From NCBI GenBank assembly GCA_031362985.1, contig JANLTO010000017.1, positions 1 to 64,000 of the forward strand: a stretch of 64,000 nt of DNA, given 5' to 3'. This document shows positions 35,389 to 43,003 of this stretch, in pieces (the stretch's first letter is position 1; each line of letters begins with the position of its first letter). The translations under genes were made by a program, and so were the position numbers. The notes beneath the pieces were generated by a model. The model was not told the DNA's origin and did no database searches. It saw nothing but the letters and a program-made list of their open reading frames with translations. Origin of the DNA: SHZL01 sp031362985 (GTDB lineage Bacteria; Pseudomonadota; Gammaproteobacteria; Xanthomonadales; SZUA-36).

Positions 35389-36264
35389 TCAGGGGGGGTT
35401 TTGCCGGGCCTTGTGCATGGCCCGGATGGTGACCACGAAGATTCCGCTGAGCACCAGACCACCACCCATCAATAGTCGCCATCCCGGCCGGTCACCCCAC
35501 AGCAGCACGCCAAACAGCACAGCCGTCAGCGGCGTCAGCAGCAGATAGGGCATAATGGAAGACACCGGGTGCCGCTGGACCAGCGTGAAGAACACGCCGT
35601 GTCCGACAATGGAAGCGATCAGCCCGGTGTAAGCAACGCTGGCCCAGCCCAGCCATGGTGCGCTTGCGAGCATGTGCAACTGACCCGTCTCGAGGGTGAG
35701 AGTCGCAAGCAACATGACCGGCAGGGATATGAGCGCGGTCCAGGCCTGGAAGCTGAATACCCCTACGCCCTTGATGCCACGCATGAACACCGAACCCATT
35801 GCCTGGAACAGGGCGGAAAGCAGGGCCACGGCCAGTATGTCCAGTTGGTCCAGCATCAGTGGATCAAAGCTCAGCACAACCACTCCGGAAAACGCCACCC
35901 CTATGGCCGTGAGCGAACGCCAACCAACCTGTTCACGCAGGAAAACCATGGCCAGGATCACCGCCATCGGGATATAGGTCTGTTGTGTGATGACGATGGA
36001 GGACAGGTCGTGCGAACGGGAAATAGCCCAGAACAACGTGGTGAAATGCAACGCGCCGATGCACAGGCAGACAAACACCAACCGCCCCCATTGTCCCGCA
36101 GGCGGGAGACGCAAAAAGGGCACCAGCACCAGCAATACCAGCGCGAAACGCAGCGCCATGAACACAAATGGTGAGAAATACTGCATGCCTTCGGCCGCGA
36201 CGACGAAGTTGAATGCCCACACCAGGCATACCAGCAGGATCAGCAAAAGGTCGCGTAAATGCAT
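35389..36264 (-). CDS. DMT-superfamily permease (EamA family)
   Basis: A 291-residue membrane protein with ten hydrophobic helices arranged as two EamA repeats (about 1-135 and 145-285). It starts LRDLLLILLVCLVWAFNFVV, and the first repeat ends with SLTAIGVAFSGVVVLSFD. Family members export amino acids, nucleotides or other metabolites; no substrate can be assigned. ATG 36264 was taken; a TTG three codons upstream is possible. It lies downstream of the two-component genes on the same strand, separated by 82 bases with several CCCTGAT/ATCAGGG inverted motifs. Confidence 0.9.
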   Translation of the reverse strand: MHLRDLLLILLVCLVWAFNFVVAAEGMQYFSPFVFMALRFALVLLVLVPFLRLPPAGQWGRLVFVCLCIGALHFTTLFWAISRSHDLSSIVITQQTYIPMAVILAMVFLREQVGWRSLTAIGVAFSGVVVLSFDPLMLDQLDILAVALLSALFQAMGSVFMRGIKGVGVFSFQAWTALISLPVMLLATLTLETGQLHMLASAPWLGWASVAYTGLIASIVGHGVFFTLVQRHPVSSIMPYLLLTPLTAVLFGVLLWGDRPGWRLLMGGGLVLSGIFVVTIRAMHKARQNPP

Positions 36265-36346
36265 GTGCGGCAAGGCCCTGATGGAGAATCAGGGAAGCAT
36301 GGGGCCCTGATCAGGTGGAGTCAAACCGGGTGGGACTGAGCGTCCA

Positions 36347-37816
36347 TCAGGCTGCTTCGGCAGTTGCCAGGTAAAACTCAAATCGAGTTCCCTGGTTAAC
36401 TACGCTGGTCACGGTTATGCGGCTGCCGTGCAGTTCAAGTATGCGTTTGACGATGGCTAGCCCCAGCCCGGTTGAGGTGTCCGCGCTCGAAGCGCTCTGC
36501 TCGGAACGATAGAAGCGATCAAAAATTCGCTCCAGGTCCTGGTCCGGAATACCGCAGCCGGTATCGCTAACCGCCACGTAGACGGCTCCAGGTTTTGGGT
36601 CCAGCTTGATGCTTACCGTGCCGCCGGTCGGGGTAAATTGCAGCGCATTGCGCAGCAGGTTTTCCAGCACCCGCTGCATCAGGCCAATGTCGGCACGAAC
36701 CATGGTGGCTAGTTGTGGGGCTGCCACCGTTAGCTGGATGTTTTTACGCTCGGCTTCCAGGGTAAATTCCTGGCTCACGTCGTGCAGCAGCTCGGACAGG
36801 GAGAAAATCTCGAGGCTGGGTCCATCGCTGCCCGCATCCAGCTTGGACAATTCGAACAGGTCACCAATCAACTGGCCCAGCCGCTGCGTATGTTTGCGCG
36901 CTATCTCAAGATAGTGGCGCCGTTCAGTGCTGGACAGAGTGTCATTTTTCAGCAATAGCGTGTCGACGTAGCCGTGCATTGAAGCCAGGGGTGTGCGCAG
37001 ATCATGTGACACATTACTGACCAGTTCGCGGCGCAATCGATCGGTTTCCTTCAGGTCCTGAAACTGTTCGTGGATTTTGTCGGCCATGCTCTGGAAGGCC
37101 GCGCCCAGCTGGCCAATCTCGTCGTCAACAGGCCCTTCGGAGATGCGGACGTCCGGGGTGAAGCCAGCCGCAGTAAATTGCTGCACGCTACGGGTTAGCC
37201 GGGTCAGGCGGCGCGTGAGCAGCCCGAACACCAGCAGGCCAATGAGGATGGCAGCAACCACGATGGCCATCATCGCACCCAGGCTGATTTTTTGTACGTA
37301 ACTGCCACGGATGCTACTGGCCAGTTCGTCGTATTTCTGGCCACCGAGAATGGCATAGAGATAACCTTGCACCACCCCCTGATCCACCACTTCAGCGGCG
37401 GAGAATACTTTCTCCCGATCGAGGTTGCGTGGATCGGTGCCGTGGAACGGCAGGTCAACCCCGCCTGCAATCAGTTGGCGCACGGGCGCCAGGTCCACGC
37501 GGTCCGTTTGCAGGGATTCCGGCGGCATGGATTGGCCGAGGATATGTCCTGCGGTATCGAGCAGGTAAATCTCAACCGTCGGGTTGATGATCATGGCTTG
37601 CCGGGACAGCAACTGCAGGGCTTCGCTGTTCACCACGCCCCTCTCGATCAAGATGCGCTCCCCGGTGACATACATGGCAATCGAGCCGTTGAGGCGCTGC
37701 GTTAATTCTTCGTAGTAGCGTTGCGTGCTGTATTGATCAACGAAGAAAAAACCTCCGCCCGTGAGTAGGATAATGGCGAGGAAAGCGACAGAAAGTCGGG
37801 CAAACAGGGTTTTCAT
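36347..37816 (-). CDS. Sensor histidine kinase (BaeS/EnvZ class)
   Basis: A 489-residue inner-membrane kinase. Helix 1 is at about 5-27 (LSVAFLAIILLTGGGFFFV). A periplasmic sensor region of about 150 residues follows, then helix 2 near 180-205, a HAMP linker (RRLTRLTRSVQQFTAAGF), a dimerisation domain with the phospho-His in SNVSHDLRTPLASMHGY, and an HATPase domain (VLENLLRNALQFTP, DTGCGIP, STGLGLAIVKRI). The sensor domain gives no clue to the ligand. ATG 37816 begins the first helix cleanly. It is cotranscribed 13 bases after its response regulator. Confidence 0.94.
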   Translation of the reverse strand: MKTLFARLSVAFLAIILLTGGGFFFVDQYSTQRYYEELTQRLNGSIAMYVTGERILIERGVVNSEALQLLSRQAMIINPTVEIYLLDTAGHILGQSMPPESLQTDRVDLAPVRQLIAGGVDLPFHGTDPRNLDREKVFSAAEVVDQGVVQGYLYAILGGQKYDELASSIRGSYVQKISLGAMMAIVVAAILIGLLVFGLLTRRLTRLTRSVQQFTAAGFTPDVRISEGPVDDEIGQLGAAFQSMADKIHEQFQDLKETDRLRRELVSNVSHDLRTPLASMHGYVDTLLLKNDTLSSTERRHYLEIARKHTQRLGQLIGDLFELSKLDAGSDGPSLEIFSLSELLHDVSQEFTLEAERKNIQLTVAAPQLATMVRADIGLMQRVLENLLRNALQFTPTGGTVSIKLDPKPGAVYVAVSDTGCGIPDQDLERIFDRFYRSEQSASSADTSTGLGLAIVKRILELHGSRITVTSVVNQGTRFEFYLATAEAA

Positions 37817-37829
37817 CTGGTCACGGCAC

Positions 37830-38570
37830 TCACGCTGCCCGCACCACTTGAGCGGCAGGGTCCAGTTTGTAACCCACGCCCCACACCGTGACGATGTGAT
37901 CGGGATGCGCGGGGTCGGGCTCGATCTTGGCACGCAAGCGGTTGATGTGGGAGTTCACGGTATGTTCGTATCCGTCGTGGCCATAGCCCCAGACATTGTC
38001 CAGCAGTTGCGCCCGGCTGAACACGCGGCCAGGATGGCGCGCGAAATGCAGCAGCAGGTCAAACTCCCGCGCAGTCAGGGTGACAGGTTTGCCGTTGGCA
38101 TTGACTGCGCGGGTACGCGGATCAATCAACAGGTCGCCCAGTTCCAGCGTTTCTCCTTTGCTGCCGGCCTGCAGGTTGAGCGAGTCCACGCGGCGGAAAA
38201 TCGCCTTAACCCGAGCGACCAGCTCAGATACGCTAAAAGGCTTGGTCACGTAGTCATCCGCTCCCAGCTCCAGGCCCAGCACCCGGTCCAGCTCAGATGA
38301 TTTGGAGGTGAGCATGAGGATGGGAACAAACGCCTGATCGCGCCGTAGGGCGCGACAAATGGTCAGACCATCTACGCCCGGCAGGCGCAGGTCCAGGATG
38401 ATCAGGTCCCAGGCCCGAGCGAAAGCCTGGCGCATACCGTCGTGGCCGTCAGCAGCGAGCGTCACGTCAAAGTCATTGTCCTGCAAGTGCAGCGCGAGCA
38501 ACTGGGCAATATCGGGTTCGTCTTCTACAACGAGGATGCGACGAGGCTGGTTGCTAGGCATGGGGTTCAT
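37830..38570 (-). CDS. OmpR/PhoB-family response regulator
   Basis: A 246-residue regulator. The receiver domain (about 10-125) has the acidic pocket VVEDEPD, the phospho-Asp in LIILDLRLPG, and ADDYVTKPF with the conserved Lys. The winged-helix DNA-binding domain (about 150-240) includes LTAREFDLLLHFARHPGRVFSRAQLLDNVWG and HINRLRAKIE. It pairs with the following kinase. ATG 38570 was selected; GTG 38573 and ATG 38561 are close alternatives. Direct TATCAC repeats 11 bases apart lie upstream and may be its own binding site. Confidence 0.94.
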   Translation of the reverse strand: MNPMPSNQPRRILVVEDEPDIAQLLALHLQDNDFDVTLAADGHDGMRQAFARAWDLIILDLRLPGVDGLTICRALRRDQAFVPILMLTSKSSELDRVLGLELGADDYVTKPFSVSELVARVKAIFRRVDSLNLQAGSKGETLELGDLLIDPRTRAVNANGKPVTLTAREFDLLLHFARHPGRVFSRAQLLDNVWGYGHDGYEHTVNSHINRLRAKIEPDPAHPDHIVTVWGVGYKLDPAAQVVRAA

Positions 38571-38613
38571 CACGGCTCATTCTTCTGCATGGCTTGTGAT
38601 GATAGACCCGAGT

Positions 38614-38630
38614 TATCACGAAACTATCAC
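38614..38630. promoter_or_regulatory. Candidate OmpR/PhoB-type operator (TATCAC direct repeat)
   Basis: TATCAC occurs at 38614-38619 and 38625-38630, an 11-base period typical of operators for this regulator family. It lies in the divergent region between the response regulator gene and the spondin-domain gene. Confidence 0.4.
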
Positions 38631-38798
38631 AGGCGGTGACTAAGCAATTACTTAACACATTGATATTAGAGAATAAATAAAGATAACTCCCTGCAAGCTC
38701 TACGTGATAGCCCCGTGAGGTATATCGCCCACCATAGGCAGCAACGGATTCACCTTGAGTGTTCCGTCAAATGCCAACTATCCAAGGAGAAAGTCGAA

Positions 38799-39446
38799 AT
38801 GATGAAATCTATTGCACTGGGCCTGTTGGGCCTGACCGTATCAGCCTCTGTTTTCGCCATGGGCCCCACGCGGGATTACGAGGTCACCATAACCAACATA
38901 ACGAAGGGACAGACCTTCACTCCGACACTGCTTGTCACCCACAAGTCCGACATCAGTTTGTTCACCACTGGCGAGCCGGCGCTGGATGAATTGGCTACCC
39001 TTGCTGAATCAGGCAATACCGCACCCCTGCAGAACCTGCTGGATGGCTTACCGGACCTGGTGGCGGATACCAATACCTCGTCAGGTTTATTGTTTCCCGG
39101 GAACAGCCTCACCCTGACCATTTCGACCGGTGGCAGTGCAGACCGGGTGAGTTTTGCCGCCATGCTGATCCCCACCAACGACGCCTTTGTAGCTTTGAAT
39201 TCACTGGAGCTACCCAAGAACGTGGTTGAAGTGGTGGTGCCAGCCTACGATGCGGGTTCGGAACTGAATGACGAATTGTGCAGCAACATTCCCGGACCGG
39301 ATTGCGGCGATATGGATAATTCCGGCGGAACTGGTGAAGGTTATGTCTATATCGGCAACGGCATCCGCGGTATCGGTGACCTTGATGAAGCCGAGTACGA
39401 CTGGAACAACCCGGTTGCCCGCGTGGTAGTGCGTCGCGTTCGCTGA
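38799..39446 (+). CDS. Spondin-domain secreted protein
   Basis: A 215-residue exported protein. Signal peptide MMKSIALGLLGLTVSASVFA precedes a spondin_N-like domain: YEVTITNITKGQTFTPTLLVTHK, PALDELATLAESGNT, FPGNSLTLTIST and FAAMLIPTNDAFVALNS. A Cys- and Asp-rich tail (NDELCSNIPGPDCGD) and a closing NPVARVVVRRVR follow. Bacterial spondin-domain proteins are poorly understood; in animals the domain belongs to extracellular matrix proteins. AAGGAGA at 38784-38790 supports the ATG at 38799. It diverges from the two-component operon and may be one of its targets. Confidence 0.87.
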   Translation: MMKSIALGLLGLTVSASVFAMGPTRDYEVTITNITKGQTFTPTLLVTHKSDISLFTTGEPALDELATLAESGNTAPLQNLLDGLPDLVADTNTSSGLLFPGNSLTLTISTGGSADRVSFAAMLIPTNDAFVALNSLELPKNVVEVVVPAYDAGSELNDELCSNIPGPDCGDMDNSGGTGEGYVYIGNGIRGIGDLDEAEYDWNNPVARVVVRRVR

Positions 39447-39465
39447 AGCACTGAGCCCGGACTCG

Positions 39466-40239
39466 TCAGGGGTGGTGCTGGTACTGCTCCAGCACTTCCC
39501 TGGTGGGCCCGTCATACTGGATATGTCCATGGCTCATGACGATGGTACGTGGGCACAATTCACGTAGCGTTTCCAGATTGTGGCTGACGAAAATGACGGT
39601 GCGACCCTCGGCGGACATTTCCTTGATTCGTTGCAGGCATTTGCCGCGAAAATTGACGTCCCCCACCGCAATGACTTCGTCGAACAACATGATGTTTGCG
39701 TCCAGATGGGCGGCAACGGAGAAAGCCAGGCGCACATACATGCCGCTGGAATAACGCTTTACCGGGGTATCGAGCATGCCTTCTACCTCGGCGAATGCCA
39801 CGATGTTGTCAAACTTGGCGCGAATCTCGTGTAGCTCCATGCCCAGGGTGGCGCCCACCAGAAACAGGTTTTCCCGCCCGGTGAACTCGGGATGAAAACC
39901 CGCCCCGACCTCCAGCATGGAGCCCACTTTGCCCTGGATCAGCGCATAGCCTTCCGTGGGCCAGGTGATGCGCGAAAGTATCTTGAGCAGGACCGACTTG
40001 CCCGCGCCGTTGTGTCCGATGAGGCCAACGATCTCGCCGTGACGAATTTTCAGGTCGACGTTGCGCAGTGCCCACAACACTTGCGCTGCATTACTATCCT
40101 GCTGCGGGCCGTGCTTCAGCTTGGCGATGGTGCGGCGCACGGCATTTTCATATACCTGGTGCAAACCCCGGGACAGGCCGCGCGTGCCCAGCACAAAGCG
40201 TTTGCCGAGCTGACTGACTTCAATTGCGTATTCACCCAT
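39466..40239 (-). CDS. Polysaccharide ABC exporter ATPase (Wzt/KpsT-like)
   Basis: A 257-residue ATPase with Walker A GLIGHNGAGKSVLLK, a signature region YSSGMYVRLAFSVAAHLD, Walker B IMLFDEV and the switch His in IFVSHN. It is of the short type that lacks the C-terminal carbohydrate-binding domain of Wzt(O9a), closer to KpsT/TagH. With the adjacent permease it would export a lipid-linked glycan across the inner membrane. Its start lies four bases from the permease stop, so the pair forms one operon with the glycosyltransferase genes upstream. Confidence 0.93.
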   Translation of the reverse strand: MGEYAIEVSQLGKRFVLGTRGLSRGLHQVYENAVRRTIAKLKHGPQQDSNAAQVLWALRNVDLKIRHGEIVGLIGHNGAGKSVLLKILSRITWPTEGYALIQGKVGSMLEVGAGFHPEFTGRENLFLVGATLGMELHEIRAKFDNIVAFAEVEGMLDTPVKRYSSGMYVRLAFSVAAHLDANIMLFDEVIAVGDVNFRGKCLQRIKEMSAEGRTVIFVSHNLETLRELCPRTIVMSHGHIQYDGPTREVLEQYQHHP

Positions 40240-40242
40240 GAT

Positions 40243-41082
40243 TTAAACCACGTCCGAAAACGTGATTTCTTCGCGCCGGAACCAGTACAGGCCGGACACC
40301 AGAATGGTCATGGCAACGCCCCCTGACACGAGCAACATGCGCAGGGGCAGCTCTGTTTCACCCGTCAGCGCCCAGCGAAATCCTTCCACCACGGCGGCCA
40401 TCGGATTGAGTTCGTACAGCAGTCGCCAGGCTTCCGGGACGACGGTGATCGGGTAAGCCACCGGGGTGGCAAAAAGCCATAGTTGCGTGATGAATGGCAT
40501 GGCGTGGTTCACGTCGCGAAACCGGACATTGATGGCGGCCAGCCACAGACCTACACCCAAGGCAGTCAAAGCCGCCAGCAGCACCAACAAGGGCAGCGCG
40601 AGAATTTGTGGCCCGGGGATGATGCCGTAGTAGAACATCAATGGAATGAGCACCACCATGGAGGTTAACAGGTCGACCAAACCACCCAGGACTGCAGCCA
40701 GCGGCAGTAATAAGCGTGGAAAGTACGCTTTTGAAATTACCGACTGTTGCCCCACCACGCTGGTACTCGCTACGGTCAGGGCGTGCACGAAATAGGTCCA
40801 CGGAACCAGGGCGCAGAACGCAAACACCGGATAGGGAACATCGCCCGAGGATACGTTCAGCCAGCGCCCAAAAAATACACTGAACACCACCATGGAAACC
40901 ACTGGCTGGACAATGACCCAGGTGACACCGGCCAGGGTTTGCTTGTACCGGGCCTTCACATCCCGCCACACAAAAATGGCCAGCAGGCGGCGGTACTCGT
41001 ATACCTCCTGCAGGTTCAACGGCATCCAGCCCGCATGCGGCTCAATGCGCCTCGTGGGCAGCTTATTGGTGTCGAACTTCAT
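40243..41082 (-). CDS. Polysaccharide ABC exporter permease (Wzm/KpsM-like)
   Basis: A 279-residue ABC-2-type permease with six hydrophobic helices. The N-terminal cytosolic segment contains LLAIFVWRDVKARYKQTLAGVTW, a hallmark of O-antigen/capsule exporters. FVHALTVASTSVVGQQSVISKAYFPRLLLPLA and RFRDVNHAMPFITQLWLFATPVAYP are also typical. It pairs with the ATPase encoded next. ATG 41082 overlaps the stop of the upstream GT2 gene (ATGA), implying coupling. Confidence 0.94.
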   Translation of the reverse strand: MKFDTNKLPTRRIEPHAGWMPLNLQEVYEYRRLLAIFVWRDVKARYKQTLAGVTWVIVQPVVSMVVFSVFFGRWLNVSSGDVPYPVFAFCALVPWTYFVHALTVASTSVVGQQSVISKAYFPRLLLPLAAVLGGLVDLLTSMVVLIPLMFYYGIIPGPQILALPLLVLLAALTALGVGLWLAAINVRFRDVNHAMPFITQLWLFATPVAYPITVVPEAWRLLYELNPMAAVVEGFRWALTGETELPLRMLLVSGGVAMTILVSGLYWFRREEITFSDVV

Positions 41083-41789
41083 GCCTTTGGATGCCTGATC
41101 AACGCCCGCAACCACCGGCTCAGGGCCAGCCGGTTTACCAGCCGAAGGCCCAAAGCGTGGCGGGCGGACTGGGTCTTGTCAAGCAACCACTGCCAGGCAT
41201 AGTGGCGGCGCGAGTCGTAGTGGTAGAGGACCGTGTCAAGCAGCACCTCCTGGCGCAAGGCCCCGTCCCGGCTCATACGCAGAGCCCAATCCATGTCTTC
41301 TGCATAGTCCACGTCCGCAAAGCGGTAATGTCGGGCAATTTCACTGCGAATCGGGGTGATGTGGCAGGGCGGCCGGACGTATTCCCCCCGGCACTCATAC
41401 CAGTCGGTGTACCTGATGGAGTGCACCAGCTTTCGCGGGTGGCGTCCGCAAAAAGTAATTTCGCCTGCATGGGAAATACAATCGGCCGCAGGGTTTTCGC
41501 GAATCGCAGCAAGGATGATCCGAACATAGTCAGGGCTGACGCGGTCATCATCATCAACGAATACCAGGAACCGTCCGCGGGCCCTGTCCATGAGCTGGTT
41601 GCGTTTTGCTCCCAGTGCCTCGATACCATCGTCACTCAGGGCGCGAATCTCGACGGCTGCCCCGGCTCCGGGCGCTGCGCTCTGGCGCGCCAGTTCCTCA
41701 CGCAAACGCGTATACAACGGCAGCCGGGATTCCATCGTAGCGATGAGAATGCTCAGTACGCATTCGCCGTTCGCCGGCTGGGTATTCAT
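41079..41789 (-). CDS. Glycosyltransferase family 2 protein
   Basis: A 236-residue GT-A-fold enzyme: VLSILIATMESRLPLY, an extended linker with IRALSDDG, GAKRNQLMDRARGRFLVFVDDDDRVSPDYV (a DDDD stretch in place of the usual DxD) and YAEDMDWALRMSRDG with the probable catalytic Asp/Glu. No membrane helices are seen. It sits between the exporter permease and a GT4 gene, each joined by a four-base overlap, so it probably builds the exported glycan. Donor and acceptor are unknown. Confidence 0.88.
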   Translation of the reverse strand: MNTQPANGECVLSILIATMESRLPLYTRLREELARQSAAPGAGAAVEIRALSDDGIEALGAKRNQLMDRARGRFLVFVDDDDRVSPDYVRIILAAIRENPAADCISHAGEITFCGRHPRKLVHSIRYTDWYECRGEYVRPPCHITPIRSEIARHYRFADVDYAEDMDWALRMSRDGALRQEVLLDTVLYHYDSRRHYAWQWLLDKTQSARHALGLRLVNRLALSRWLRALIRHPKA

Positions 41790-43003
41790 ACCCCATGCCC
41801 CGGCCCATACTCCTTCGAGCGCTCCCGCACAAACTCCTGCACGATGCTGCGTAGCTGCCGCATGAACTGTTCCTCGGTGAAGTCCAGCATGCGCGCTGCC
41901 AGCACTTGCCGCAGTCGTGACTGCAACTCGTCGCTTTCAAGCGCACAGCAAATGCGCTCGACCGCCTGATCGTCGGAACCATACATCAGCCCGGGCTCAT
42001 TTCCGATGATTTCAACCTGCCCGCCGTTACCCGGCACGAAGACCAGGCAACCGGCGCGGACCAATTCTGCCACGGCAATACCGAAATGCTCATCCAGCAT
42101 GGTATGCAAGCCGTAACGGCAGGCCCCCACCCGTTGTTCAAGTTCATTGCGGCTGATGCCATGGTGCAATCGCACCCAGGGCCCTGCTGCCTGTGCGCGT
42201 TCACGCAGCAGGTATGCGTACGCCGGGTCCTGGATATCGCCGATAATTTCCAGGCGGACGTCAAGGCCGCGCCGGCGCACTCGTTCAATAATGTCTATAG
42301 CTTCAAGCTGTCGTTTCCCCGGCTCAATGCGGCCCAGCGAGACAAAGGAGTGTTTGCGCTGTTCCCAGGCAACGGGGGGCGCTGACCAGCCCACCGGTGG
42401 GTGCAACACCTGGGCTTGTACGCCGTAAATGCTTCCCACGAGACTGGCAGTCCAATGCGAATTCACCAGCGTCAGGTTGCGCACTATACGCTCGAAGGAA
42501 ATTCCCGATGAAAGCATCCATGGCCGGTACTGTCCCCTAAAAAATGCGCCCAGGCGCCCGGCGGGCGATAGGCGACGCACGGCATCGACCCGTTCCCGGT
42601 GCCTGGCCAAGTATGGATAATGCACATACTGGATACCCGGTCGGCCAAAATCCATTTCATTGTCAACCGCCATCGTGACGTCGAATTCTCCGCCCGTCTG
42701 GCGCGCTTTGCGCATCAGCCACGCAGCACGCTGAAAGCTGTGCTGGTCTGGATCAATGCGGTGGCTGTGCCGCACCAGCCAGGGTATTTGTACAAAGCGG
42801 AAGTCGCGTTCCTCCAGGCTGGTGCCAAAGTGCCGGTTCAATGCCGCAAAGTTCGGTCGCCGGGCACACAGTACGGTTACGTCCCAATCCTGCCGCAGGC
42901 CCTGTAGTGCCCATGCGCCGACACATTGCCCCCCACCCGGCGGATTCAGATTGACCGAACAAAAAAGCAACTTACCCCTGGTGCCGGGGCCGACTGCGGT
43001 CAC
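41786..43003 (-). CDS. Glycosyltransferase family 4 protein (ALG11-like)
   Basis: A 405-residue GT-B enzyme. The N-domain has FCSVNLNPPGGGQCVGAWALQGL and GIQYVHYPYLARH, a pattern seen in ALG11-type mannosyltransferases. The C-domain has SFVSLGRIEPGKRQLEAIDIIERV, RLEIIGD, VRLHHGISRNEL and MLDEHFGIAVAELVRAGCLVFVPGNGG with the donor-binding E-x7-E. Membrane association is plausible from family knowledge. The GTG start overlaps the preceding stop (GTGA) and the stop overlaps the GT2 gene start. Confidence 0.88.
   Translation of the reverse strand: MTAVGPGTRGKLLFCSVNLNPPGGGQCVGAWALQGLRQDWDVTVLCARRPNFAALNRHFGTSLEERDFRFVQIPWLVRHSHRIDPDQHSFQRAAWLMRKARQTGGEFDVTMAVDNEMDFGRPGIQYVHYPYLARHRERVDAVRRLSPAGRLGAFFRGQYRPWMLSSGISFERIVRNLTLVNSHWTASLVGSIYGVQAQVLHPPVGWSAPPVAWEQRKHSFVSLGRIEPGKRQLEAIDIIERVRRRGLDVRLEIIGDIQDPAYAYLLRERAQAAGPWVRLHHGISRNELEQRVGACRYGLHTMLDEHFGIAVAELVRAGCLVFVPGNGGQVEIIGNEPGLMYGSDDQAVERICCALESDELQSRLRQVLAARMLDFTEEQFMRQLRSIVQEFVRERSKEYGPGHGV

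Noticed and set aside
41091..41969. 292-codon frame on the plus strand
   Set aside because: Antisense to the GT2 and GT4 genes; no recognisable motifs or ribosome site.
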